From Microvirga sesbaniae (GTDB lineage Bacteria > Pseudomonadota > Alphaproteobacteria > Rhizobiales > Beijerinckiaceae), in assembly GCF_025460805.1 (NCBI RefSeq), contig NZ_JAMXFJ010000010.1:1-64000 (forward strand): a stretch of 64,000 nucleotides of DNA, read 5' to 3'. The notes under the pieces are model-generated. The model was not told the DNA's origin. It was given only the letters and a program-made list of their open reading frames with translations, and did no database searches. Within the stretch, counting starts at the first letter, position 1. Each line of letters opens with the position of its first letter. Below, in pieces: positions 51,191-60,285 of the stretch. The position numbers were made by a program, and so were the translations under genes.

Positions 51191-51637
51191 ATGAAGACCT
51201 CTATCATGCTGGCGGTAGGCCTCGCTGCTCTCGGACTCGCAGCATGCTCCTCAGAAGACAAGGCCGTGTTGGCTTGCTCTGAGTTCGCCAACGCATACAA
51301 AGAAGCAAGGCTCAAGCCGCTGCCCAACTCGGCCCCGGCAACTTGGACCTATGACCAGGCTGTCATCAAAGGCCAATCGGTGGAAGGCAGGCTCGTCAAA
51401 GCTCGTGAGGGTTCTGAAACCAAGTATGACGATCTCGCCTGTAGCTTTGTTTACACAAGGGGCTCGAACGAGCCGGAAAAGACGTTCAAGTTGGACGTCG
51501 TTTCCTGGTCTTGGTTGAACAAGCCCGGCCACTACGCAAGGATTCTCGGTGAAGACACCGGAGCATTCGAAAAGGCGCTGCGCGATAAAGGGCTTGATCG
51601 GATCAGTTCTTCTGACACCAAGCTGGTGGTGCCGTAA
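51191..51637 (+). CDS. Small lipoprotein
   Basis: 148 residues with GGAG ahead of the ATG. Signal with lipobox LAAC (MKTSIMLAVGLAALGLAACS) and a mature domain with two cysteines (VLACSEFANAY, DLACSFVYTRG), likely beta-rich (TFKLDVVSWSWLNKPGHYAR). No family recognised. It is monocistronic: about 160 bases separate it from the PP-loop gene and a strong terminator follows at 51677. Confidence 0.7.
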   Translation: MKTSIMLAVGLAALGLAACSSEDKAVLACSEFANAYKEARLKPLPNSAPATWTYDQAVIKGQSVEGRLVKAREGSETKYDDLACSFVYTRGSNEPEKTFKLDVVSWSWLNKPGHYARILGEDTGAFEKALRDKGLDRISSSDTKLVVP

Positions 51638-51676
51638 TAGCACTCCTCCCAATACAGCTGACTCAACTCTTCGATC

Positions 51677-51712
51677 AAGCCGCTGCTTATCATCCGGTAA
51701 GCAGCGGCTTTG
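51677..51712 (+). terminator. Rho-independent terminator after the lipoprotein gene
   Basis: AAGCCGCTGCTTA (51677-51689) pairs with TAAGCAGCGGCTT (51698-51710), followed by TGTTCT. Confidence 0.85.
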
Positions 51713-51783
51713 TTCTACCTGCTTCGGCCTAAAACCTTCTCTGAACGATCAGGATTTCGTTTCATTTCAAGACTGGAATTCAC

Positions 51784-52122
51784 ATGGCTGAGGGAGACGT
51801 CGCTACGCTGGTCCTCGCTTCGAACGACGAGGCAATCGCTATTCTGTCTATGATGGAAGGTATGCTCGACGTGCTTAAAGACGATGGGCTACAGAATTCA
51901 TCTGACAGTGAAGATCTTGAGGCCGCTCGGGTTTGGCTTTCCGAAATGCTCGAGCTCCATCCCTTCCCCGCTCAAATTCCGATCGAACTCTCGGCAGCAG
52001 AGCAAACCATGCTCCGCAATGCCATCTCCAATGTGAGTGACCAGGGAGAGTTTTGGGATGACGTTGAAGGCTCCGAGAAAGCCTTCACGGCTCACATTGA
52101 GAACTACAGCGGAAATCCGTAA
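51784..52122 (+). CDS. Hypothetical acidic protein
   Basis: 112 residues, mostly helical and acidic (DDGLQNSSDSEDLEAARVWL, SEMLELHPFPAQIPIELSAA). No signal, membrane part or family. It is preceded by a lone terminator and CTAAAACCTTCTCTG, a distant relative of the AAACCCC word. Its stop is 27 bases from the convergent minus-strand HExxH protein gene. Function unknown. Confidence 0.5.
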   Translation: MAEGDVATLVLASNDEAIAILSMMEGMLDVLKDDGLQNSSDSEDLEAARVWLSEMLELHPFPAQIPIELSAAEQTMLRNAISNVSDQGEFWDDVEGSEKAFTAHIENYSGNP

Positions 52123-52148
52123 AGACGAGACAAATATAGATCCCGGTC

Positions 52149-52787
52149 TTACCAATTGGAGCAACGAGCCTGCTCCAGCCGGTAGTTCTCCGCTGTGTCT
52201 AGAGGCGCATTCAGGCGGCGCGACTCTTCCATCATTCGGTTAAATACTCTCGCCGTCGCCTCAACCATTGTGTTGAACGCAAGCTGCTGGGCTTGCGGAG
52301 AGCTCAAGTGCCGCTGGTTTAGGGTCCCGGCAGCCTGGTTGATCTCAAACTGCAAGCTGCCTGCATGATTCAGGAGCGCGTTCCGGTAGATCCGAACATG
52401 TTGCATCTCGTGTTGGCGGATATTCTCATACTCACAGCTTCCTGGTCGGTACTTGGCCGCGATGAACACTTGTATTGGTTCTTTGAAGCCGAAGGTGACC
52501 GTCACCACTCGAGGCCGGTAGCATCCGGGCGTAACCTCACCCTGCAGCTTCAGATCGTATGACGGCCGAGCCTGAGCTAGTCCGTTGATATGCCATCCCG
52601 AAGGCGCCGACGACCGCACCTCGTAAGCATTCCCGGACGCTGAGACCACATTTTGCGCCGTTGTCAGAAGCACCTGGGGCTCAGGCGTAATGACATTCAC
52701 CTGGATGGGCATCGGTCGACACTGAGCGTAGGCCGCCCCCGGTAGGAGCAACCCTGCAGCCACCGATATTAGGGTAATCGTCCGCAC
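52149..52787 (-). CDS. Exported protein with an HExxH metalloprotease motif
   Basis: 212 residues on the minus strand from a GTG start with an excellent GGAGG 6 bases upstream. Signal peptide MRTITLISVAAGLLLPGAAY cleaved near YAQ. In the second half RQHEMQHVRIYRNALL supplies His-Glu-x-x-His, the zinc-binding signature of gluzincin-type peptidases, within an alpha-helical segment as in small exported DUF922-like proteins. Four cysteines suggest disulfides. A periplasmic zinc protease is the best reading; the third zinc ligand is not certain. Confidence 0.6.
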   Translation of the reverse strand: MRTITLISVAAGLLLPGAAYAQCRPMPIQVNVITPEPQVLLTTAQNVVSASGNAYEVRSSAPSGWHINGLAQARPSYDLKLQGEVTPGCYRPRVVTVTFGFKEPIQVFIAAKYRPGSCEYENIRQHEMQHVRIYRNALLNHAGSLQFEINQAAGTLNQRHLSSPQAQQLAFNTMVEATARVFNRMMEESRRLNAPLDTAENYRLEQARCSNW

Positions 52788-52959
52788 CAGTACCTCCTGA
52801 TCGGCTCCTGGCCGAAATAGAAATCATTATTCCGTTTTATAAAGCCTATCGCCGGGGCTCGGAAGCCCAAACCAGCTGAAAAGTCGCACCACCCCGAAGG
52901 TCAGAACCAAAGTGTCTACGGACTGACCATCAGCAAATCCCCATAAAAGGAGAGATCAT

Positions 52960-53238
52960 ATGCCCACACTCATGCTCAAGACGTTTCAGGCTTTCCCCGC
53001 CGAGGGACCGAACGGCGCGCCGCGCACGGCTCTTGCCCGCCTTCCTGAGACGATCCCCTTCCCTGACCGCGCGGTGCCGATCACATCTGCTGCCGACGCC
53101 CAAGCCGCATTCGATAAGTACTGCGAGGATGCCATCGCTAATGGACGGCCCGCGCACGCGTTCGGCGACCTTAAGAAGGGCGACCGTGCCCCCCGCGGCT
53201 TCAAGGCATTGAAGCTCGATCGCTACGTCAACGTTTGA
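52960..53238 (+). CDS. Hypothetical protein, first of a tandem paralogue pair
   Basis: 92 residues, strong site AAAAGGAGAG before the ATG. The C-terminal block LKKGDRAPRGFKALKLDRYV, and the preceding ITSAADAQAAFDKYCEDA, recur in the next gene with changes. No signal, membrane part or known family. It is separated from the next copy by only 32 bases. Confidence 0.6.
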   Translation: MPTLMLKTFQAFPAEGPNGAPRTALARLPETIPFPDRAVPITSAADAQAAFDKYCEDAIANGRPAHAFGDLKKGDRAPRGFKALKLDRYVNV

Positions 53239-53270
53239 TCTTTCAGCGACCAACAGGACGCTACATCCTT

Positions 53271-53543
53271 ATGGCAACACTCATCCTAGCTTCTCACCCG
53301 GCATCGTCTGACGGTTCCGGATTCAATTCGATCCACTTCCATCTCGACGGGTCAGAGCCACCGCTTCCTCAGGAATCCGTCGAGATCCGAACTGCCGCAG
53401 ACGCAGCGGCCGCGTTCGAACAATATTCTGAGAGGGCAACCGCGAGCTCAAAAGGCATCTGGATCACGGCCAGCCTTCGCAAGGGCCAGCGTGCGCCCAG
53501 CGGCTTCCGGAAGCTGAAACTGGATCGCTTCGTCAATGTCTGA
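53271..53543 (+). CDS. Hypothetical protein, second of a tandem paralogue pair
   Basis: 90 residues from the ATG at 53271 with AGGAC upstream. RTAADAAAAFEQYSERA and LRKGQRAPSGFRKLKLDRFV correspond to the same parts of the 52960 gene; the N-termini differ. Its stop overlaps the start of the next gene (ATG at 53536), so translation is coupled. It appears to be a local duplication followed by divergence. Function unknown. Confidence 0.6.
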   Translation: MATLILASHPASSDGSGFNSIHFHLDGSEPPLPQESVEIRTAADAAAAFEQYSERATASSKGIWITASLRKGQRAPSGFRKLKLDRFVNV

Positions 53544-53886
53544 CCGCCAAGCGCAAAGCGAGCTCCTCAGCAAGGCTCTGGTTATCGAAGGACGTGGCGA
53601 CACCTTCGCCATCCTCGGCCCTTCTGGAGACGAGGTGCTAGCCGAAGTCCGATACCATCCGGTCGACGGCCTCGAACCTCTCGAGACCCCTTCCGGCCAG
53701 CTCGCCACACAGATGGCGGCCGCGCCGGTGCTCTTAGACGTTCTTCAGGACGCCAAGGATGAGATCGAAAACATGCTGGCCGATCTCGTCGACGCTTCTG
53801 AAGGGCACGTTCTTGCAAAAAGGACTCTTTCCAAGATCGAAACGGCTATTGCGCTGGCGTCACGGAATGCGCCCGACGCGACCTGA
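53536..53886 (+). CDS. Hypothetical protein
   Basis: 116 residues overlapping the preceding gene by 8 bases. The first half is beta-rich (KALVIEGRGDTFAILGPSGD, EVLAEVRYHPVDGL); the second half is a long helix (LLDVLQDAKDEIENMLADLV). No family recognised. It is the last gene of a short operon (52960-53886), which ends with two consecutive hairpins. Confidence 0.55.
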   Translation: MSDRQAQSELLSKALVIEGRGDTFAILGPSGDEVLAEVRYHPVDGLEPLETPSGQLATQMAAAPVLLDVLQDAKDEIENMLADLVDASEGHVLAKRTLSKIETAIALASRNAPDAT

Positions 53887-53926
53887 TGGACCACAGATTG
53901 CGGGATCGCTTCAGACAACGCCATAG

Positions 53927-53945
53927 CCGCGCCCCTCGGGCGCGG
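53927..53945 (+). other. Hairpin upstream of the terminator at 53956
   Basis: CCGCGCCC (53927-53934) with GGGCGCGG (53938-53945) around CTC. No T tract; it precedes the true terminator by 10 bases. Confidence 0.5.
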
Positions 53946-53955
53946 ATTTCAGATG

Positions 53956-53992
53956 AGGCCCGGGCGTTAAGCGCCTGGGCCTTTTTCTTTTT
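53956..53992 (+). terminator. Rho-independent terminator of the 52960-53886 operon
   Basis: AGGCCCGGGCG (53956-53966) pairs with CGCCTGGGCCT (53972-53982) with one G-T pair; followed by TTTTTCTTTTTT. Confidence 0.9.
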
Positions 53993-54023
53993 TGTCAAAA
54001 CCAACGTTGGAATTTCCCACATC

Positions 54024-54035
54024 AAAACCCCCAAA
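54024..54035 (+). repeat. AAAACCCCCAAA, variant copy before the giant gene
   Basis: A five-C variant of the AAACCCCAAAA word, about 40 bases before the ATG at 54077 and after the terminator at 53956. Confidence 0.45.
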
Positions 54036-54076
54036 CGCTGGCTTCGGCCACGCGGCTTTCGGCCAAAGCCAAACGA

Positions 54077-57000
54077 ATGAGATTGTCCATGATGTCAGAA
54101 GCTTCGACTGTCGCGATCAACCTCGCGGATCAGATCGACGAGTGCCGTGAATTTTCGCGCTCGAAGCGCGTGAATATCAGCGAGATCGCCACTCGATTCG
54201 GTATCAGCCTCAAAGAGGCCCGGTCACGCGTACAGCTCACGACGGTTGCTCCCCAGATCATCGCCCTCTTTCGGCAGGGCCACCTGGATCTGGAGCAGAT
54301 CGAGGCCCTGAGCATCACGTCCGACTTCAAGGCCCAGGAAAAGGTCATCTTCCATGCCCTCAATGAGTGGGCGGCCGAGCCCGATCAGATCCGCCTCATC
54401 CTGAGCCCCATGGGCATTTCCGAGGGACACCGGCTGGTCGGGTTCGTCGGCCTTGATGCCTATAAGGCCGCCGGTGGCTTCGTTCAGCGCGACCTCTTCG
54501 GCGAACCAGGCAACGGCACCCTGTCCGATCCGTCCCTGCTGGTTCAGCTGGCCTCCCGGAGGCTCAATGCCATCTCCGGCCAGGTCAAGGCGGAAGGCTG
54601 GAAATGGGTTACGACCGGAAGCGCTCCGGACGCTGCCTGGGATATGATCCCCTATCGCTCCCCGGATCTGTCGCTTGCGGCTCCTCTGACCGCCGTCACA
54701 ATCCCGAGCGAATGGATTGCGGTCTCCGGTGCCCTGATTGGTGTTGACGAGAAGGGCGCGCTCAAGATCCAGCGCGGTCTCGTAAAGCCTCAGGACCTCG
54801 AGGCTGTAAAGCAACTTGCATCGGCGAATGAGAATGTCCCGGCCGCCCAGAGGGTCGAGATCGTCACCGAGCCCCTGTCTCTCCCGCTGCAGATCGAGCA
54901 GCATGAGATCTCCGCCTCTCTTGAGGCGGCATCTGCTCCGGCGGGTGAAACCCTGCTGTCTGAGGCTGAAAGCACCTCACCGGTGGTTCCGCCCGAAGCA
55001 CCGGCGGACAATACGGACCCGTTCGTCGGCGATGTCGTTATCGACACTGTTCTGGACGAGGCCGACCTTGTTTCGATCGCTCCGGACGACGAGCTCGACG
55101 GGCGTCGCAACTATCGCATCCAGCCCGGCGAACTGAAGCGCCAGGGATCCTGGAAGGAAACTGCCAGGCGGAACATCGACATCATCGAACTCGCCAAGGC
55201 CATCACCGCTGAGGGCCGGGAGGCCACAGACGAGGAGAAGTCTCTCCTCACCAAATACACGGGCTGGGGCGCCAGCGAAGTCGCCAATGGCATGTTCGGC
55301 GTAGGCTACCGCCACGACTGGTACCAGCTCTCCGACCGCTTGAAGGCTCTCCTAACGGACGACGAGTACCAGGAGGCCAAGCGCACCACCCAGTATGCCC
55401 ACTACACCAGCGAGGCGGTGATCACTTCGATCTTCAGGGGCATGCAGCGCCTGGGATTTAATGGCGGCTCGATCCTTGAGCCCGGTATGGGTATCGGTCT
55501 GTTCAACGGCCTCATGCCCGAGGATATGGCCGCAGCCAGCACCTACACCGGCATCGAATACGATGCGGTCTCGGCCTCTATTGCCCGCCTCCTTTATCCC
55601 CGAAGCCATATCATCACGGGCGATTACGCCAAGACGGCACTTCCGCGGGACTTCTTCGACGCTGCCATCGGAAACCCGCCGTTCAGCTCCACCAAGGTCC
55701 TGAACGATCCGGAGTACAAGAAGCAGTCCTTCCTCCTGCACGATTACTTCATTGCCAAGACCATCGATCGCGTCCGCGAAAGCGGCATCGTTGTCCTGAT
55801 CACCAGCAAGGGCACGATGGACAAGAAGAACGACAAGGCCCGCCGCTACATCGCCGAGCGTGCCGACCTTGTGGCGGCTATCCGTCTACCCCAGACCGCT
55901 TTCAAGGAGAACGCAGGGACCCAGGTCGTGACCGACGTCCTTTTCCTGCGCAGGCGCATGGCTGGCGAGAAGGTGCGCCGGACCAGCATGGGCGCTGCCC
56001 TGTACCGCACGAACGAGCGCGGTGAGGCCGTCGGCGAGCCGGTTCTCTACCTGAACGACTGGATGGAGACGGCGAAGATCGAAGTTGAAGGCTACGACTT
56101 TGAGATCAATGAGTATTTCGTCGCGAACCCCAATATGGTCCTCGGCCGACACAGCGTCAGCGGCTCGATGCACCGGGCGGTTGAATACTCCGTCGACCCT
56201 CTGACTGACGTGACCATCGAGGATGCCTTTGAGACGGCTATCCTGACCCTGCCCGAGGGCATCTATGCCCGGCGACCGAAAACCTCATCGGTCGCCTCGA
56301 CCGCGGCCAACGGCCCGACCATCGACCTCGACCCGAGCAACCGGAAAGTCGGGGGGCTGTACCTCTCCGAGGACGGGACTGTCATGCAGTTCGAGAACGG
56401 GATCGGCCAGCCGCTGACGCAGCGCTTCAATTCGTCCGGGAAGGCGATCGATCTGCGCCCGAGCGAGCTCTTCTGGCTGAAGGGCTACATCAAGCTCCGC
56501 GACGCCCTGAAGAAGGCCCAGGCGGATCAGCTCAACGACGGTAACTGGGAATTCTCGCTGGCTCGCCTCAACGAGACCTACGACTCCTTCGTCAAATCCC
56601 ATGGCCGGATTCTGCAATACACCGTTATCGAACGGTCCAATCCCGATGGGACCATCACCGAAACCAAGCGCTTCAAGAACGATCCCCTGATCCGGATCGA
56701 CGCCGAGGGTGCGCTTGCCTACGCCCTGGAAACCATCGCAGAGGATGGGGAAATTCGCCGCGGGCCGGTCCTTCAGGGTCGGGTGCTCAAGCGGGATCAG
56801 GAACCCGCTATCAACACGACCCAGGATGCCCTGTTCGTCTCTCTGAACCGCCTTGGCCGTCTCGACATCGACGACGTGTCACGCCTTGCTCAGCTGAGCC
56901 GCGACGAGGTGATCGCGGATCTTGGCACCTCGATCTTCAAGGATCCCGCTGGCTGCCAGTGGGTCATGGCCGACGAGTACCTGTCGGGCAACGTGGTCCA

Positions 57001-60000
57001 GAAGCTAAGGGACGCGATGGCCGCCTGCAGCCTCGATCCGAGCTACAAGCGGAACGTGGAAGCGCTGATGGAGGTGCAGCCGAAGCCGCTGGCGGCCTCA
57101 GACATCATGGTCCGCCTCGGCGTCAACTGGATCCCGACCTCCGACATCGAGGAGTTCGCCCAAGAGGTCATCGGCGACCGGATGAAGGTTGTCTATACGG
57201 CATCGCTCGGAAACTGGACGGTCACCTGTCATCATCATGCCGTGTCCGAATGGACCTTCGATCGGATGGAATCCTCTGATGTTCTGCAGGCCCTGCTGAA
57301 CAGCAAGCAGATCAAGATCGTGGATCGCCATGAGGACGGCACTTCGACCGTCAACGTGGAAGCCACCGAGAAGGCGAACGACATTGCAACAAAGATGCGC
57401 GAGGCCTTCCAGAAGTGGCTCTGGACCGATGCCGACCGCACGGAGCGTCTCGTTTCCTATTATAACGAGAACTTCAACAACATCGCCCCGCGTGTCTTCG
57501 ACGGCTCGCACCTGACCCTTCCGGGCCTTTCGCTGCGGTTCTCGCCCTATGCCCACCAGAAGCGGGCTGTCTGGCGCATCATCCAGCAGGGTGACGTGTA
57601 CCTGGCCCACTCTGTTGGTGCAGGCAAGACTTTCGAAATGATCGCCGGCTCAATGGAGCAGAAGCGCCTCGGGCTAATTTCGAAGCCGATGTTCGTGGTC
57701 CCGAACCATATGCTCGCCCAGTTCTCGCGGGAATTCCTCGAGATCTATCCGGCGGCGAACATCCTGGTGGCGGACGAATACAATTTCCACACCCACAACC
57801 GCCGCCGGTTCGTGGCTATGGCCGCTCTGAATAATCCCGATGCCATCATCATCACGCACTCGGCTTTTGGGCGGATCGGCATGAGCAACGAATTCTATAA
57901 GGAATTCATCGACGACCAGATCCGCGAGTGGGAATGGCTGCTACAGGACGTTGAAAGCTCCGACCGCCGCACCCGTAAGCAGATTGAACGGCGCATCGAG
58001 GCGCTGGAGCGCCGGCTGGAAGCTCGTCTCGCCTCGGACAAGAAAGATCAGGTCCTCACTTTCGAGGAACTTGGCGTCGACTTCATCAACGTAGACGAGG
58101 CACATACCTTCCGGAAACTGGATTTCGCAACGAACCAAGGAAATATCAAAGGCATCGACCCGGCTGGTTCTCAGATGGCGCTCGACCTCTTTATGAAGGT
58201 CGACTACCTCCGCCGGAACAACAAGGGCCGTGCCTTGGTCATGGCATCCGGCACCGCGATCACCAACACCATGGGCGAACTGTTCACGGTGCAGCGGTTC
58301 TTCCAGCCCGCTCAGTTGGAGGCCGATGGATTGGGCAGCTTCGATGCCTGGGCGGCTCAGTATGGCGACATTGTTGCCGGCTTCGAGCAGAACGCAGCTG
58401 GTGGCTATGAGATCGTGAGCCGCTTCGCCAAGTTCTATAACGTGCCGGAACTTATGCGCCGTGTTCGTAGCTTCATGGACATTCTTTCCAGCAAGCAGCT
58501 CGGCGAACTGGTCGAACGACCCCTCATTGAGGGAGGTCAACGACAGATCGTCGTGACGCCAGTCCCCACGGGCTATAAGGAGTATCAGAAAGAGCTCGAA
58601 GCCCGTATCAAGGCGATCCGCAACCGCTCCGGCGCCCCGAAGAAGGGCGACGACATTATCCTGACCGTGATTGCGGACGGGCGTTTCTCGGCCATCGATA
58701 TGCGCTTCGTCGATCCGAACTGGCCGGCGGACCCGGACAGCAAACTCAATCGGATCCTCAGTGACGCCATCGACGCCTATCACGAGACCGCCGACTTCGA
58801 GTTCTTCGATCCGGTGACCAAGAAACCCGAGCCGCTGAAGGGGGCAACCTCCATCATCTTCACGGACATTGGCTTGGGTGAGCAATCCGCGATCAATCGC
58901 GGGTTCGACATGAAAGCCTGGATTCAGCAGCGACTGATTGACGGTGGAGTCCGCCCGGAGCACATCGCGTTCATGCGCGATCACAAGCAGCATGCCAAGA
59001 AGGAACGCCTGTTCGCAGAGATGCGCGAAGGCAAGAAGAGGATACTAATTGGCGGACGTGATATGGAAACAGGAGTGAACGTCCAAAAGCGCCTCTATGA
59101 CCTCTTCCACCTGGATGCTCCGTGGTTCCCGGCTTCCGTCCAACAGCGCGAGGGCCGCATCGAGCGCCAGGGCAACCAGAATAGCTCTGTTCGTATCCGG
59201 GCCTATGCGACAAAAGGCTCTTATGACTCCACGATGTGGGGTATGAACGCCCGAAAGGCACGCTTCATCGAGCAAGCCATGAACGGCGACGACACGATCC
59301 GCAGCATGGACGACGTCTCCGAAGCCTCGGCGTTCCAGATGGCTGCCGCCTTGGCCTCCGGCGATGAGCGCTATATGCGCGTCGCCGGCCTGAGGGCTGA
59401 TGTGGAGCGCCTTGAGCGCCTTCGCCAGGCCCACAACTCTGAACAGGGTAAACTGCGCTCTGAAAAGCGCTGGGCTGAGAAGACCATCGAGTCCTCTACC
59501 TCCACGGTCGATGTAATCAGGGAGGCCATCAAACAGCGCCAACCCGTCCCGGCCGGTGAATTCAACGGCACGGTCGAAGGCATCGCCTATGACAAGCGCG
59601 AGGCGTTCGGCAATGCGATCATCAAGGCGGTTGCACAACATGTGAACCGACAGACGGTGGGTAACCGCGAAATCGGCAACCTCGCCGGCTTCAATATCGT
59701 GTTCGTGGGCATCCGCCCGACGAATTTCACGAAATACGGCGCCGAGGTCTACATGGACCTCCCGGGAGACCCTGATCCGATCGTCACATACCCATTCGAT
59801 CAGGACCTCGCCCCGGGCGGTATCGCAACCCGTGGCTTGAACCAGGTCGGTGGCCTGGAGCGCCTTCTTTACCGGCATGAGGACGAGATCCAGCGCAATC
59901 AGCGCAAGATCGAGCAGATCCGAAACCGCCTTGGCGTACCGTTCGCCGAGGAAGCTGTCCTGCTCGAAAAGCTGGCTGAACTCGATGCCCTTGAGGCAGA

Positions 60001-60229
60001 GCTCGCCGCCGAGAAAGCGGCGGAGGCCGCAGCCGCTGGAGATACTGACGAAGGCGAGGAAGCAGAAATCCCTGAAGCCGTTTCTGATGACGCAGTTCAA
60101 GACGGCATTGAGGAGGTTGCCTTAGAAGTCCCTTTAGTCTCATCGGACCTCAACCAGTTCGAGGAACCGCCCCAGCCTGCCAACGATGACCTCTCGTTTA
60201 CCCAAATGGCGGTTGGGTATGCACTTTAA
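54077..60229 (+). CDS. 2050-residue ParB-HTH / N6-adenine methyltransferase / SNF2-type helicase
   Basis: A very large protein, unfolding in order: residues 20-92, the helix-turn-helix of ParB-like proteins (ISEIATRFGISLKEARSRVQ, then LTTVAPQIIALFRQGHLDLE) without the ParB nuclease domain; 95-300, linker; 330-720, an N6-adenine DNA methyltransferase core with SILEPGMGIGLF and motif IV AIGNPPF (533-536); and 1150-1650, an SNF2-type motor with Walker A SVGAGKT (1179-1185), DEAH (1340-1343) and later GRDMETGVNVQKRLYD with QQREGRIERQGNQ. A coiled-coil C-terminus follows. Such polyproteins are known in large phages and plasmids as anti-restriction or DNA-processing factors delivered or used early. 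Start codons at 54089 and 54092 are alternatives. Confidence 0.85.
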   Translation: MRLSMMSEASTVAINLADQIDECREFSRSKRVNISEIATRFGISLKEARSRVQLTTVAPQIIALFRQGHLDLEQIEALSITSDFKAQEKVIFHALNEWAAEPDQIRLILSPMGISEGHRLVGFVGLDAYKAAGGFVQRDLFGEPGNGTLSDPSLLVQLASRRLNAISGQVKAEGWKWVTTGSAPDAAWDMIPYRSPDLSLAAPLTAVTIPSEWIAVSGALIGVDEKGALKIQRGLVKPQDLEAVKQLASANENVPAAQRVEIVTEPLSLPLQIEQHEISASLEAASAPAGETLLSEAESTSPVVPPEAPADNTDPFVGDVVIDTVLDEADLVSIAPDDELDGRRNYRIQPGELKRQGSWKETARRNIDIIELAKAITAEGREATDEEKSLLTKYTGWGASEVANGMFGVGYRHDWYQLSDRLKALLTDDEYQEAKRTTQYAHYTSEAVITSIFRGMQRLGFNGGSILEPGMGIGLFNGLMPEDMAAASTYTGIEYDAVSASIARLLYPRSHIITGDYAKTALPRDFFDAAIGNPPFSSTKVLNDPEYKKQSFLLHDYFIAKTIDRVRESGIVVLITSKGTMDKKNDKARRYIAERADLVAAIRLPQTAFKENAGTQVVTDVLFLRRRMAGEKVRRTSMGAALYRTNERGEAVGEPVLYLNDWMETAKIEVEGYDFEINEYFVANPNMVLGRHSVSGSMHRAVEYSVDPLTDVTIEDAFETAILTLPEGIYARRPKTSSVASTAANGPTIDLDPSNRKVGGLYLSEDGTVMQFENGIGQPLTQRFNSSGKAIDLRPSELFWLKGYIKLRDALKKAQADQLNDGNWEFSLARLNETYDSFVKSHGRILQYTVIERSNPDGTITETKRFKNDPLIRIDAEGALAYALETIAEDGEIRRGPVLQGRVLKRDQEPAINTTQDALFVSLNRLGRLDIDDVSRLAQLSRDEVIADLGTSIFKDPAGCQWVMADEYLSGNVVQKLRDAMAACSLDPSYKRNVEALMEVQPKPLAASDIMVRLGVNWIPTSDIEEFAQEVIGDRMKVVYTASLGNWTVTCHHHAVSEWTFDRMESSDVLQALLNSKQIKIVDRHEDGTSTVNVEATEKANDIATKMREAFQKWLWTDADRTERLVSYYNENFNNIAPRVFDGSHLTLPGLSLRFSPYAHQKRAVWRIIQQGDVYLAHSVGAGKTFEMIAGSMEQKRLGLISKPMFVVPNHMLAQFSREFLEIYPAANILVADEYNFHTHNRRRFVAMAALNNPDAIIITHSAFGRIGMSNEFYKEFIDDQIREWEWLLQDVESSDRRTRKQIERRIEALERRLEARLASDKKDQVLTFEELGVDFINVDEAHTFRKLDFATNQGNIKGIDPAGSQMALDLFMKVDYLRRNNKGRALVMASGTAITNTMGELFTVQRFFQPAQLEADGLGSFDAWAAQYGDIVAGFEQNAAGGYEIVSRFAKFYNVPELMRRVRSFMDILSSKQLGELVERPLIEGGQRQIVVTPVPTGYKEYQKELEARIKAIRNRSGAPKKGDDIILTVIADGRFSAIDMRFVDPNWPADPDSKLNRILSDAIDAYHETADFEFFDPVTKKPEPLKGATSIIFTDIGLGEQSAINRGFDMKAWIQQRLIDGGVRPEHIAFMRDHKQHAKKERLFAEMREGKKRILIGGRDMETGVNVQKRLYDLFHLDAPWFPASVQQREGRIERQGNQNSSVRIRAYATKGSYDSTMWGMNARKARFIEQAMNGDDTIRSMDDVSEASAFQMAAALASGDERYMRVAGLRADVERLERLRQAHNSEQGKLRSEKRWAEKTIESSTSTVDVIREAIKQRQPVPAGEFNGTVEGIAYDKREAFGNAIIKAVAQHVNRQTVGNREIGNLAGFNIVFVGIRPTNFTKYGAEVYMDLPGDPDPIVTYPFDQDLAPGGIATRGLNQVGGLERLLYRHEDEIQRNQRKIEQIRNRLGVPFAEEAVLLEKLAELDALEAELAAEKAAEAAAAGDTDEGEEAEIPEAVSDDAVQDGIEEVALEVPLVSSDLNQFEEPPQPANDDLSFTQMAVGYAL

Positions 60230-60248
60230 TTCGGACTGCTGCTATAAG
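60225..60248 (+). promoter_or_regulatory. Putative promoter TTTAATTCGGA/TATAAG
   Basis: TTTAATTCGGA (60225-60235), overlapping the stop of the giant gene, is followed after 7 bases by TATAAG (60243-60248). It is the twin of the element at 40483. Confidence 0.5.
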
Positions 60249-60271
60249 GTGCAAATCGGGCGAACGAAAGT

Positions 60272-60284
60272 TTGCGAATCGCAA
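60272..60284. promoter_or_regulatory. Palindrome directly before the start at 60286
   Basis: TTGCGA-A-TCGCAA, 13 bases, ending one base before the ATG region, with GCAAATC at 60251-60257 upstream. It is related to the elements at 30850 and 38181. Operator or translational hairpin. Confidence 0.5.
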
Positions 60285-60285
60285 C

